Of a DNA stretch of 64,000 bases, positions 1 through 7,115 are shown in pieces. Under the pieces are notes generated by a model. The model was not told the DNA's origin and did no database searches. It saw only the letters and a program-made list of their open reading frames with translations. Source of the DNA: Lineus longissimus (Eukaryota; Nemertea; Pilidiophora; Heteronemertea; Lineidae); the NCBI RefSeq assembly GCF_910592395.1, contig NC_088317.1, forward strand, positions 14,692,001 to 14,756,000, in the 5' to 3' direction. Every line of letters begins with the position of its first letter. The first letter of the stretch is position 1. The position numbers and the translations under genes were made by a program.

Positions 1-1
1 G

Positions 2-190
2 TGGATTGATCTGAGAAGTACAGAGGACAACTATTTACATGGATCTGGAACTGCCATGAGCAATATTAAACATGGTTTACAACTTGAACTTACCAGAAGT
101 ACTGAAACAGAATATGACATGCTAGTCTATATTGTAGCTGATGGATTAGTAGGGCTTGAGAATAAAAAAGTAAAGGGTATTGTACACTAA
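2..190 (+). CDS. C-terminal end of a probable major capsid protein (partial)
   Basis: The reading frame is open from the first bases of the window to TAA at 188-190 (62 codons). The visible end includes NYLHGSGTAMSNIKHGLQLE and then a beta-rich run with YDMLVYIVADG. This layout, and its place directly before the packaging ATPase, fit the C-terminal jelly roll of a double-jelly-roll major capsid protein as in Polintons and related viruses. The assignment is inferred from layout and gene order. It could also be another structural protein. The start lies left of the window. Confidence 0.5.
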   Translation, partial: WIDLRSTEDNYLHGSGTAMSNIKHGLQLELTRSTETEYDMLVYIVADGLVGLENKKVKGIVH

Positions 191-272
191 CCACAAAAAT
201 ACTTTGCATTTGGATGAATTTTTGTCATCAAATTTGATGACATCTTAAATTCTTTTGCTTCTTCAAAATGTT

Positions 273-289
273 AAAAATAAACAGGTATG
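273..289 (+). promoter_or_regulatory. Start-linked motif of the ATPase gene (variant form)
   Basis: AAAAATAAACAGGTATG touches the start codon of the ATPase. The same variant (ATAAACAGATATG) precedes the membrane-protein gene at 2,337. The other genes of the element carry ATAAATG or TAAAATG directly at the start. It is probably a promoter or initiator that also fixes the translation start. Confidence 0.5.
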
Positions 290-904
290 ACGAGTGAATT
301 TTACTGTGATCCACCTTTCAATATGTTAATTGTCGGAATGACAGACTGTGGCAAGACCTACTTTATACTAGATTTACTTGAAAAAGAATTTCGTAACAAA
401 TTTGATGACATTGTGATATTTTGTCCAACCATTGACATGAATAAAACTTACCAAGATAGAGCATGGATTACACAAGATAAAAATATACACATTTATCCTC
501 CAAAATTAGTACTTACAGATTTAAATATATGCTTAGAAGATGCGATTGAAAATTTAAAAAGTCAAGATCATCAAACATTATTTATCATTGATGATTGTGC
601 TAATTTGTGGGAATCAAAGAATAAGTGTACAAAATTGACTGAACTAGCTTTCTCAGGAAGACATTATGGAATTTCTGTTTGGCTTTTGACTCAAAAATAT
701 AATGCAGTTGTAAAAGATTTTAGAGAAAATTGTAAACACATGGTGATTCATACAATGAATGATCAATTATCTATGGATCAAATTTTCAAAGAAAATCGCT
801 GTATTCCACAAAGCGAAAAAGACACAGTTCTTGTGCAGATTGATGCAGGAAAGAAGCTTATACTGCGCAGAAAGATGCCTTTTGATTACTCACTTCGTTC
901 GTAG
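287..904 (+). CDS. A32-like DNA-packaging ATPase
   Basis: This 205 aa P-loop ATPase belongs to the FtsK/HerA-related A32 type, which pumps viral DNA into the capsid. Walker A is GMTDCGKT (residues 17-24). Walker B is LFIIDDC (98-104), with the acidic pair D102-D103. A third motif, SGRHYGISVWLLTQK (123-137), has the arginine and Q/T pattern usual in this family. The length fits the short form found in Polintons and virus-like elements. The ATG at 287 is chosen because the frame has no better upstream start and the A-rich start motif ends there. The gene follows the capsid-like C-terminus by 96 bp, the usual morphogenesis neighbourhood. No break is seen. Confidence 0.88.
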   Translation: MTSEFYCDPPFNMLIVGMTDCGKTYFILDLLEKEFRNKFDDIVIFCPTIDMNKTYQDRAWITQDKNIHIYPPKLVLTDLNICLEDAIENLKSQDHQTLFIIDDCANLWESKNKCTKLTELAFSGRHYGISVWLLTQKYNAVVKDFRENCKHMVIHTMNDQLSMDQIFKENRCIPQSEKDTVLVQIDAGKKLILRRKMPFDYSLRS

Positions 905-910
905 AAGTAC

Positions 911-928
911 TTTTTACGAGCGTAAAAA
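911..928. terminator. Hairpin after the ATPase gene
   Basis: TTTTTACG, then AG, then CGTAAAAA form a perfect inverted repeat with 8 bp arms, seven bases after the ATPase stop and 15 bases before the next ATG. It is probably a transcript end or processing signal. Confidence 0.45.
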
Positions 929-935
929 TTTTATC

Positions 936-946
936 ATAAATAAATG
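936..946 (+). promoter_or_regulatory. ATAAATAAATG start motif
   Basis: This motif overlaps the ATG at 944. Equivalent motifs overlap or touch the ATGs at 2,674, 3,022, 3,423, 4,816 and 5,506 on the plus strand, and at 2,089, 6,552 and 6,884 on the minus strand. The pattern resembles the TAAATG core of poxvirus late promoters. Confidence 0.5.
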
Positions 947-1370
947 GAAACTACTGTTGAAGAAGAGCAAAACGAGTGTGACATGCGAAGTGAATTACTT
1001 TCACACTATCAATCAGGATTACTAAATAAACTAGGAATAAAATCATCTGAGGCTACAATTAAAAAAGCTTCACAAAAAAATATTGAAAAATTACATAATG
1101 AATATAACATCAAATATAATACTCAGATTGCTGATGATTTAGTATCTAATTTATTATTTGGATATACTCAAGCAGTAAAAATTGTATTCCAAATTTAGAC
1201 CAAAAAAATTACATGCAAAATTAAATGACAATATCATAGTAAACCATGAAATTAAAAAACAACTGGGTCAATATATGAACCCAACACTTTTAGCTGCAGG
1301 TACAATTGTAGTCAATACGGCTGAAACTGCAATGACGCATGAAGCAGAGGACACATGCGAGGATTCCTAA
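944..1370 (+). pseudogene. Small protein, frame interrupted by one base
   Basis: The first frame runs from ATG 944 to TAG at 1,196 (84 aa, charged, helical). A second frame overlaps it from about 1,182 to TAA at 1,370 and keeps the same lysine- and asparagine-rich style, ending with a small hydrophobic patch (TLLAAGTIVV). The two frames differ by +1, and an A5 run at about 1,177-1,181 lies at the joint. It therefore looks like one gene of about 140 codons with a one-base insertion or a sequencing error. A strict -1 slippery heptamer is not present. Function is unknown. It ends against the convergent zinc-ribbon gene. Confidence 0.5.
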
Positions 1371-1402
1371 ATTTTATAGAGTCCTCACTGACTTTATAAA
1401 AT
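1371..1402. terminator. Inverted repeat between convergent genes
   Basis: ATTTTATA (1,371-1,378) and TATAAAAT (1,395-1,402) are perfect 8 bp arms lying between the plus-strand stop at 1,370 and the minus-strand stop at 1,409. The position fits a bidirectional transcript end. Confidence 0.4.
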
Positions 1403-1408
1403 CTAAGA

Positions 1409-2089
1409 TTATGGCCAATTTAATTTTTTTAAATCTTCATACACCTTTTCTAAAGAAGATGTTAATACACTCGCTGATGCAGCCGCTTTTGCGTCCAATT
1501 TTTTTAATTTTTTTCTCATCGCTGTGCTTATACTTGCTGGTGCTAAAAGATAGTGTTCATTTAATTTTTGAAATATATGTTTATTAAAAAAGAAGGACTT
1601 TCTGTTTAGTTTATCCTTATTCTTTTCAAACAGGTCTTCTAACCTTTTCACATCCTTGGCAATTGAATTATAGTCCACTCTCTTGAACAATAGTTCGTCT
1701 TTATATTGTTCTTTAAATTTTGAAAATTTAGACATAACATACTTATGAGTTTTTTCCATGCCATAGTGTGAACCACAAATATACGTTTTTTGAATAGAAT
1801 TTGTCCACAAATCTGGTGTATGAGAGTATGGATCAAAAGCATTGTCTATAGTTCCACAATTATTACAAACGACTTCATTCTCTAGTATAGTACAATCTGT
1901 TGAATAACAATCTTGACAAATCCAATGATTACAATATAAATTTACATATTTTCCAGCTATTTTAAGCTGCTCTCGCATGTCTAAAACAAGTGACATTTCA
2001 TATTGATATTGTCTTGCGTCATTTTCTAATGCTTCAACAACTTTTTCATATATTTCTTCAAAGTTGTTAAATCTAACATCTGTCTTCAT
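1409..2089 (-). CDS. Zinc-ribbon protein, possible late transcription factor
   Basis: This 226 aa protein has a zinc ribbon in its N-terminal half: C58xxC61, a turn, then C75NNCG with C78. Cysteines C53 and C66 lie close by. CxxC...CxxCG ribbons are typical of TFIIB, TFIIS and the poxvirus VLTF3 group of late transcription factors. The C-terminal half is lysine-rich and predicted helical, with a small alanine- and serine-rich patch near residues 205-215. The start ATG at 2,089 carries the element's motif (ATAAATAAAATG). It is transcribed away from the iteron-like array at 2,136-2,313. The transcription role is inferred from the ribbon and from the TAAATG-type promoters around it. The closest family cannot be settled by eye. 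Confidence 0.5.
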   Translation of the reverse strand: MKTDVRFNNFEEIYEKVVEALENDARQYQYEMSLVLDMREQLKIAGKYVNLYCNHWICQDCYSTDCTILENEVVCNNCGTIDNAFDPYSHTPDLWTNSIQKTYICGSHYGMEKTHKYVMSKFSKFKEQYKDELLFKRVDYNSIAKDVKRLEDLFEKNKDKLNRKSFFFNKHIFQKLNEHYLLAPASISTAMRKKLKKLDAKAAASASVLTSSLEKVYEDLKKLNWP

Positions 2090-2135
2090 TTTATTTATGA
2101 AGGCATAATTTTTATTAAAACCTAGTCATAAATCA

Positions 2136-2313
2136 TCAGACTTTAATAGTCGCTAATAATGACTTTAATAGTCGCTAATAATGACTTTAATAATGACTTT
2201 AATAGTCGCTAATAATGACTTTAATAGTCGCTAATAATGACTTTAATAATGACTTTAATAGTCGCTAATAATGACTTTAATAGTCGCTAATAATGACTTT
2301 AATAGTCGCTAAT
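2136..2313. repeat. Iteron-like tandem array between divergent genes
   Basis: The 22 bp unit GACTTTAATAGTCGCTAATAAT is repeated, with 12 bp half-units (GACTTTAATAAT) interposed. This gives a higher-order pattern of two full units plus one half. Each unit has a small internal inversion (GACT...AGTC). The array fills the gap between the minus-strand zinc-ribbon gene and the plus-strand gene at 2,337. It could be a replication origin, an enhancer for both genes, or a neutral satellite. Confidence 0.75.
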
Positions 2314-2321
2314 ATTTTTTC

Positions 2322-2339
2322 ATAAAATAAACAGATATG
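2322..2339 (+). promoter_or_regulatory. Start-linked motif, variant form
   Basis: ATAAAATAAACAGATATG ends in the ATG at 2,337. It is the same variant as at the ATPase gene. Confidence 0.45.
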
Positions 2340-2645
2340 AACGGAGAAAAAAATAACACAACAACTGAAATTACAACAACAGAAAAGCCAAAGAATCATA
2401 AAAGAGTTGAATGGGGTAAAAAATTAGGTCAGTTGAATAAAGGAAAGAAAAAAGTTAAAACAGATGATGACATTAAGCAAAGTTATTATTTGTCTACAAA
2501 CTACTATCCTTTAATATTGATAGGTGGAATCTCCTTAGCAGGTTTTGTTTGGTTCTATTCTAAAAAGGAGTCACCTATTGAGGAGTCACCTATTGAAAAA
2601 TTAAATAAAAAAACTAAACAAAAATCTGACAATCTGATCTTATAA
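2337..2645 (+). CDS. Single-pass membrane protein, unknown function
   Basis: This 102 aa protein has a threonine-rich N-terminus, a lysine-rich stretch (about 20-47) and one clear hydrophobic segment (57-74, YPLILIGGISLAGFVWFY). A short direct repeat (ESPIE twice, near 78-87) and a lysine-rich tail follow. The shape suggests a small virion or membrane-anchored protein. The family is not recognised. It sits 28 bases before the next gene, in the same direction. Confidence 0.6.
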   Translation: MNGEKNNTTTEITTTEKPKNHKRVEWGKKLGQLNKGKKKVKTDDDIKQSYYLSTNYYPLILIGGISLAGFVWFYSKKESPIEESPIEKLNKKTKQKSDNLIL

Positions 2646-2673
2646 ATTTAAAAAAAAATTTTACTATAAATAA

Positions 2674-2910
2674 ATGAGCACAATGATCGACACGAAAAAT
2701 ATTGGAAACACAATTTACCATTCTGCAGTTTTAGCAGCACTTGTTGTTGGCTATGGAATGGCTGCTAAAAAGCTATTAAAGTCAAACATTGGAGATCCTA
2801 GTAAACCTGACTTGATGGAAGCATTGAAGCTCACTGGTGCTGTGTCACTAGCTATTATTACGAAAGGTTATCTGGAAAAGCAAGGACTGCCAAAGAACAT
2901 CACTAATTAA
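2674..2910 (+). CDS. Small hydrophobic virion-type protein
   Basis: This 78 aa protein has a hydrophobic N-terminal segment (about 14-31, HSAVLAALVVGYGMAAKKLL), a polar middle with GDPSKPDLMEALKL, and a second hydrophobic segment (50-63). A short protein of this design recurs in Polinton-like elements of cnidarians and other invertebrates, so it is probably a conserved structural component. Its role is unknown. The start ATG lies in ATAAATAAATG. The gene is followed by two hairpins. Confidence 0.6.
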   Translation: MSTMIDTKNIGNTIYHSAVLAALVVGYGMAAKKLLKSNIGDPSKPDLMEALKLTGAVSLAIITKGYLEKQGLPKNITN

Positions 2911-2913
2911 AAA

Positions 2914-2934
2914 GGGCTAGCAATTTGCTAGCCC
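2914..2934. terminator. Perfect 10 bp-arm hairpin
   Basis: GGGCTAGCAA, then T, then TTGCTAGCCC form a perfect stem four bases after the stop at 2,910. This is the strongest hairpin of the element and a likely transcript end. Confidence 0.6.
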
Positions 2935-2963
2935 TGTTCAACAAAATTTAAAAAAAAAAAATC

Positions 2964-2985
2964 AATGTGCCATTTTCGGCACATT
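2964..2985. terminator. Second hairpin in the same gap
   Basis: AATGTGCC (2,964-2,971) and GGCACATT (2,978-2,985) form perfect 8 bp arms around a 6-base loop, after an A11 run. It may act with the hairpin at 2,914. Confidence 0.5.
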
Positions 2986-3021
2986 CACATATTGAACAAG
3001 AAGAAAATTTTTATAAAATAA

Positions 3022-3417
3022 ATGGCTGGCATGATTTTAACAACAATTTTTGGAGCAGTAGCTAATGCGACTGCTTTTGTTGGGGGCAATGCCATGTTCC
3101 ACGCATTTGATGCTAAGAATGCTGCAGAAGAGCGTAAAAGACACGATTTAGCAAGCGAAAAATTACAAAAGGAGTCAGCAACATGGTCACACAATAGAAT
3201 TAAACATCTTGATTTCCTTGCAGAACAACGCCAGAAAAAACATCAAGCACAATCAGACATGTTAGACATGAAAGATTCTATCCGCTATTATGACAGCATC
3301 CATCCTAAGCCAAATTTAACTCACTATTATAAACCTAGTCAGAGTCAGAAAAATTATGAGCAGGCCTATATTGCAGGAAGTGTTATTGGATCAGCTGTTT
3401 TGTCAAAATTTATTTAA
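3022..3417 (+). CDS. Putative virion membrane/coiled-coil protein
   Basis: This 131 aa protein has a hydrophobic N-terminus (3-26, MILTTIFGAVANATAFVGG), a charged helical middle (about 30-90) rich in E, K, Q and R that could form a coiled coil, a tyrosine-rich stretch and a hydrophobic C-terminus (AYIAGSVIGSAVLSKFI). The family is not recognised. The start lies in TATAAAATAAATG. The stop TAA at 3,415-3,417 lies inside the start motif of the next gene, so transcription signals and coding ends are interlocked. Confidence 0.6.
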   Translation: MAGMILTTIFGAVANATAFVGGNAMFHAFDAKNAAEERKRHDLASEKLQKESATWSHNRIKHLDFLAEQRQKKHQAQSDMLDMKDSIRYYDSIHPKPNLTHYYKPSQSQKNYEQAYIAGSVIGSAVLSKFI

Positions 3418-3422
3418 AATAA

Positions 3423-4826
3423 ATGGCTGCTGATGATCCAACATTTGAAGATAAAATCAATGAACCAAATAAAGATGACTTGGTGGATGCGGAAGAGCAA
3501 CAAAGAGAGGATAATGGTAATCTTATAGATGAATTGACTGGAGATGTTCCACGACCTGTAAGGGAAAGTTTAATGGACAAAGAGATCATCATTGATAGAA
3601 AAGATGAATTCATTAATAAATATATGGAAAAAAATGAATTATATTTAAGAAGGGACATAAAAGAATTGCGTAACAAACTGACAATTACTCCAAACGGAAC
3701 TGTATTTTTCCACCCAATAGAAGGAGATAAAATTAAACTAACACGAGCTGATAAAGAACCTTATACTGTTAGCTCTATAAAAGGAAGAGGAAAAGCAGAA
3801 TTCATGAGCTTTTTTAAAAAAATTAATTTAAACACTCCAATACTTGAAAATGTTGGAGAAAAAACAGGTAGAAGACAATTGAATTTCGAAGATGAAGCAG
3901 GATCTAGTAATATTCCACTGGAACCTGAAATTATTGACACCAATGAACAAGCTAGAGTACAGGACACAAATATTGACACTGGTGAAACAAATTTTATTGA
4001 AGTTGAATCTAATGATGTTGATGACATTCAAGATGCCACTTTGAGCTCAAACGAACCTATAAAAACAAAGAATTCTAAATTAGATGAAGTCATTGACTAT
4101 TTCAGAAGACAGTATAAAGCTATTAAAGAAAAATTTAGTCAAGCACGTGACAGAATAAAAGATAAAATAACCACATTGAGACAAAGTGATGATATTGAAA
4201 TGGAACCTTTAATTGAGCATGAAGAACAAAATTTAAAAGAGATTGATGAGGCAGAATCAGAAGAAATTGATAATTTGAACAAAAGAAGTAAAAAACATTT
4301 TAAACAATTAGCTGAAAATTTTCGTGATACAGTCAACTCTCAAAAAGAATCCTTAGGAGACAGACTTGACGCTTTATTCAAATTGAAAGGTTTTAAACTT
4401 GCTACTATTGTGACTGCTGTGCTGATGGCGATTTCTGCCATTGGTTCAAGCTTTGTATATGGCATTGGTTCTTTAGTAAAACCAAGTAAACCTTCTAAGT
4501 CAGGACCTGGAAAACCAGATAGACCTATAGGACCTAGCATTCCTTCTAAGCCAGGAATTCCTAGTAAAATTACGCAAGGTCTGATCAAATTTAAAAATTG
4601 GCTGCTTTCTTTAGGTAAAAAAGCTTTAGTCGCTTTGCCTGGAATTTTAGGGACCATTGTGTCTACTATCTTAAAAGCAGCTGCTGGTGTTGTAGGATTT
4701 TTAGCAGAGCATTTGATTATTATGGTCGCTGTCACTATTTTAGTTATTGTTCAAGTATTATCAACCAATATAGGAAGTATTAAACAAAAAGCACATAAAA
4801 TTTCTTCTAAAATAAATGAACGTTAG
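3423..4826 (+). CDS. Large structural-type membrane protein with Pro/Lys linker
   Basis: This 467 aa protein begins with an acidic region (1-60). Then come a mixed beta/alpha part (about 85-150), an acidic low-complexity region (155-215) and long charged helices (220-320) suited to a coiled coil. A hydrophobic segment follows (325-351), then a proline-, lysine- and glycine-rich linker (353-382, SKPSKSGPGKPDRP), and a long hydrophobic region (401-447) starting with ALVALPGILGTIVSTILKAA. A C-terminal ALPGI-type segment after a K/P linker recurs in large proteins of similar invertebrate elements, so a virion or membrane-associated role is likely. Its end overlaps the next gene by 11 bases. Confidence 0.6.
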   Translation: MAADDPTFEDKINEPNKDDLVDAEEQQREDNGNLIDELTGDVPRPVRESLMDKEIIIDRKDEFINKYMEKNELYLRRDIKELRNKLTITPNGTVFFHPIEGDKIKLTRADKEPYTVSSIKGRGKAEFMSFFKKINLNTPILENVGEKTGRRQLNFEDEAGSSNIPLEPEIIDTNEQARVQDTNIDTGETNFIEVESNDVDDIQDATLSSNEPIKTKNSKLDEVIDYFRRQYKAIKEKFSQARDRIKDKITTLRQSDDIEMEPLIEHEEQNLKEIDEAESEEIDNLNKRSKKHFKQLAENFRDTVNSQKESLGDRLDALFKLKGFKLATIVTAVLMAISAIGSSFVYGIGSLVKPSKPSKSGPGKPDRPIGPSIPSKPGIPSKITQGLIKFKNWLLSLGKKALVALPGILGTIVSTILKAAAGVVGFLAEHLIIMVAVTILVIVQVLSTNIGSIKQKAHKISSKINER

Positions 4827-5505
4827 ATTTCATGATGTTTTAAGGATTCTACTTCCAGCTAGTATTCAGTCATATGAAACAGTACAGGTTGAAAAGGCTA
4901 TTATTCCTATGACTTACTATAATTTTTCAAGGGAATTACATAATCACTATTTACGATTTGCGACTGTTGTTGATGGGGCCTATACAAATCAAGACTTGAT
5001 CACTATTCCCAACGGATTTTATACGCCAGTTACCTACAATAAAGCAGTACAGGAAGCGTTGAGTGAAAAAGGACATGCTGATAAATTTGAGTTAACTTAT
5101 TTACCCAGTGAAGGTAAAATTAAAATTAAAGTCGAGCCACCATTTGCTGTAGTTCTCCATAAAGAACTAGGTGAAATATTTGGAATGACTTTTGAAGACA
5201 ATACCTTTATAAGATCAGAAATTACTGGTAATAAACCTTGTAAACTTCTACCATATCATGAGTATAGAATTTCTTGTAGTATTGTTGATACGAGTAAAAA
5301 TTTAGTGAATGGAAAGCGTAGTGATCTTATTACTTCATTTGTTCCCAAAGGTAAATATTATGGAGATATTCATGAATATACCTCCCTTCAAAAAGTAAAG
5401 ATCGCAAAACACGATCATACTAGTATTGAACTACAGGTCAAGGATCAGAATGATGACCCCATTGAATTTTTAACTCCAGTTTCAATTGATTTACGATTAG
5501 AATAA
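4816..5505 (+). CDS. Probable minor capsid (penton-like) protein
   Basis: This 229 aa protein is rich in beta strands and has no membrane segment. Its layout fits the minor-capsid/penton proteins of Polinton-like elements: an N-terminal part with a strand containing IPMTYYNF, a GFYTPVTY segment, a middle strand pair, and a C-terminal half with SIVDTSKNLVNGKRSDLI and IELQVKDQNDDPIEFLTP before the final strand. The assignment rests on this pattern and on the position after the large structural gene. The ATG at 4,816 lies inside the upstream gene and in TAAAATAAATG. The stop TAA abuts the next ATG directly. Confidence 0.55.
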   Translation: MNVRFHDVLRILLPASIQSYETVQVEKAIIPMTYYNFSRELHNHYLRFATVVDGAYTNQDLITIPNGFYTPVTYNKAVQEALSEKGHADKFELTYLPSEGKIKIKVEPPFAVVLHKELGEIFGMTFEDNTFIRSEITGNKPCKLLPYHEYRISCSIVDTSKNLVNGKRSDLITSFVPKGKYYGDIHEYTSLQKVKIAKHDHTSIELQVKDQNDDPIEFLTPVSIDLRLE

Positions 5506-5985
5506 ATGGATGATGCTGAACAATTTAGACTTGAAAAAATTAAAGAAAAAATTACTGAATTAGAGCTTAATATTAAAAAAAGAAAAAAATTAAATAAAAA
5601 TTATAAAAAAGCTAGTCAAATCTTACACGGTTGTGAAATTGGTATGTATATAACCAGTGTCACAGTCGCATCAATTGGAGCTGCGACAGTGATTGGAAAT
5701 GTCATCAGTATTCCAATTTCCGCTATCTGTACACTCCTAGGATTGGTTGGAAAAATTGTAGTTCCTAAATTAAGGAAAAAGGAGAAAAAACATTTAGATA
5801 TTTTAATTAAGAAAAAAGCATGCTTACGGAGTGTCGATAATTTACTTTCCAGGTTCATGGATAATGGCACTATTTCTGCAAGTGAATTTGAGCTCATCCT
5901 AGAATCCGAAATGACATGTCTTTCATCTGAGATAATCAGTTTGGGCTGTAAAGCGAGTCAGACAAAAGTAGTGTGGGGTGAGTAA
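5506..5985 (+). CDS. Membrane protein with charged helices, conserved in similar elements
   Basis: This 159 aa protein has a charged N-terminal helix (1-38, many K and E), a long small-residue hydrophobic region (about 45-88, IGMYITSVTVASIGAATVIG and onward) that could span the membrane twice as a hairpin, a lysine-rich stretch (88-107), and a C-terminal helical part with DNGTISASEFELILE. Short proteins of this order accompany the capsid genes in Polinton-like elements of cnidarians. The function is unknown. The start follows the previous stop with no gap (AATAAATG), so a shared transcript or interlocked signals are likely. Confidence 0.6.
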   Translation: MDDAEQFRLEKIKEKITELELNIKKRKKLNKNYKKASQILHGCEIGMYITSVTVASIGAATVIGNVISIPISAICTLLGLVGKIVVPKLRKKEKKHLDILIKKKACLRSVDNLLSRFMDNGTISASEFELILESEMTCLSSEIISLGCKASQTKVVWGE

Positions 5986-6036
5986 ATTTATAAGCTTACG
6001 AGCATAGCGAGTAGGCTTTTTAGCTTATAAATTTAC
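5982..6036. terminator. Bidirectional terminator with 15 bp arms
   Basis: GTAAATTTATAAGCT (5,982-5,996) and AGCTTATAAATTTAC (6,022-6,036) are perfect inverted arms. The plus-strand stop (5,983-5,985) lies in the left arm and the minus-strand stop (6,025-6,027) in the right arm, so both convergent transcripts would end in the same stem. Confidence 0.65.
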
Positions 6037-6552
6037 ATCTTCTAAAAATTCTGCTGCTAAGGATACATTTTGATAGTATAGTTCGTAATCAATTTTTTTA
6101 CCTTTTTTCCAGTTTTCTTCTTTTGAAACAGGTCTCAAGTTACGCCAGTTCCAACAAAGCATAAGTTCTTCTTCATTCAAATGATCAAAGTGTGACTTAG
6201 GTAAAATGTGATCAATTTCCCAATAATCACCATGATTTTCCCATGTCATATTTTCATCAAATTGAAACTCAAACCATTTGTAAAAGACATCTAGAGAACA
6301 GTCCATAACTTTTTCAAGGTAAGATTTTCGTTGTTTATTTTTAATACACCCAGACAACCTCCTAGTTAAATTACATGATATTTTGAATGATGGATTATTT
6401 TCTCTTTTGTCTTTTTTATAATTTGTTTGATAATTGTTTGAACATGGTTTACATCTATAACTTCTACCATATTTATTTTTTTTATCTTTATCAAAATCAT
6501 CCAATAATTTCCCTTGAAAACACTTTTTACATTCTCTAACAAGGGACTCCAT
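6025..6552 (-). CDS. HNH endonuclease
   Basis: This 175 aa protein has an N-terminal zinc-binding part (C8xxC11 and C34xxC37) and a C-terminal HNH domain. The visible catalytic pattern is EIDHILPKSHF (D114, H115), then CWNWRNLRPVSKEENWKKG with N138 and N147. HNH nucleases of this size occur in large DNA viruses, virophages and phages, as free nucleases or homing-type enzymes. Here it could nick DNA in replication or packaging, or be a passenger. The ATG at 6,552 carries ATAAATG. It ends head-on against the gene at 5,506-5,985. Confidence 0.8.
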   Translation of the reverse strand: MESLVRECKKCFQGKLLDDFDKDKKNKYGRSYRCKPCSNNYQTNYKKDKRENNPSFKISCNLTRRLSGCIKNKQRKSYLEKVMDCSLDVFYKWFEFQFDENMTWENHGDYWEIDHILPKSHFDHLNEEELMLCWNWRNLRPVSKEENWKKGKKIDYELYYQNVSLAAEFLEDVNL

Positions 6553-6565
6553 TTATGATGTTTTT

Positions 6566-6586
6566 ATTTTCTTTAGATATAGGTTT
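6566..6586 (-). promoter_or_regulatory. Upstream motif shared by two minus-strand genes
   Basis: A 21 bp stretch with the core TTTTCTTTAGATATAGG (plus-strand reading) lies 14 bases upstream of the HNH start. It recurs identically at 6,903-6,923, upstream of the OB-like gene. Its place before two starts suggests a second promoter type. Confidence 0.5.
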
Positions 6587-6884
6587 AGTCCAAGAGGTTA
6601 AATCCATAAAACTTTTTTCCCTGTTTTGTTTCCTTGACTCCTGTGAATCTTATATAATTGTGATCACGATTTATCTTTTGTTTGATGACACTCGTCGCCC
6701 ACACTGTGACTTCTTTAGCTTCTGAGTCTTCAAGTTCAAGCAGTGTTGATTCTCCTATTTTTGTGATTATATTTCTGAATGAGTTAATTCTATACCATGT
6801 GTTCACTGGAAGATCTTTAAATTTTAGATAATCTGTTGACTCTGTGACTCTTGATTCAAGTTCTTCATTTGATGGAAAGTTCAT
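6585..6884 (-). CDS. Small OB-fold-like protein, possible ssDNA-binding
   Basis: This 99 aa protein is beta-rich: FKDLPVNTWYRINSFR, then ITKIGESTLLELED, VTVWATSVIKQ and NYIRFTGVKETKQGKKFYGF. The strand order and the glycine-containing turn after TK resemble short OB-like proteins found in virus-derived and Polinton-like elements of invertebrates. Single-stranded DNA binding would fit a replication role but is inferred. The ATG at 6,884 lies in TAAATAAAATG. The HNH gene follows after 32 bases. Confidence 0.5.
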   Translation of the reverse strand: MNFPSNEELESRVTESTDYLKFKDLPVNTWYRINSFRNIITKIGESTLLELEDSEAKEVTVWATSVIKQKINRDHNYIRFTGVKETKQGKKFYGFNLLD

Positions 6885-6902
6885 TTTATTTACAAGAAAA
6901 TA

Positions 6903-6923
6903 ATTTTCTTTAGATATAGGTTT
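6903..6923 (-). promoter_or_regulatory. Second copy of the shared upstream motif
   Basis: This copy is identical over 21 bp to 6,566-6,586. It lies 18 bases upstream of the OB-like gene start. Confidence 0.5.
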
Positions 6924-6924
6924 T

Positions 6925-7115
6925 TTTAAATTTTGAAATTTTTGAAATTTTGAAATTTTTTGAAATTTTGAAATTTTGAAATTTTTTGAAATTTTGAAAT
7001 TTTGAAATTTTTGAAATTTTTGAAATTTTTGAAATTTTGAAATTTTGAAATTTTTGAAATTTTGAAATTTTTGAAAAATTTTTGAAATTTTGAAATTTTG
7101 AAAATTTGGATGATT
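6925..7115. repeat. AT-rich tandem repeat near the element edge
   Basis: About twenty imperfect copies of GAAATTTT(T) follow one another, grading into GATGATTTGGAT and GACTGGGATTTGACT repeats up to about 7,240. A minus-strand frame through it (6,910-7,254) is only the repeat translated (KFQNFK). It probably marks the subterminal part of the viral element. Confidence 0.7.

Noticed and set aside
1170-1200. Programmed -1 frameshift
   Set aside because: The frames differ by +1 and the site does not fit a -1 slippery heptamer; a simple base insertion is more likely.
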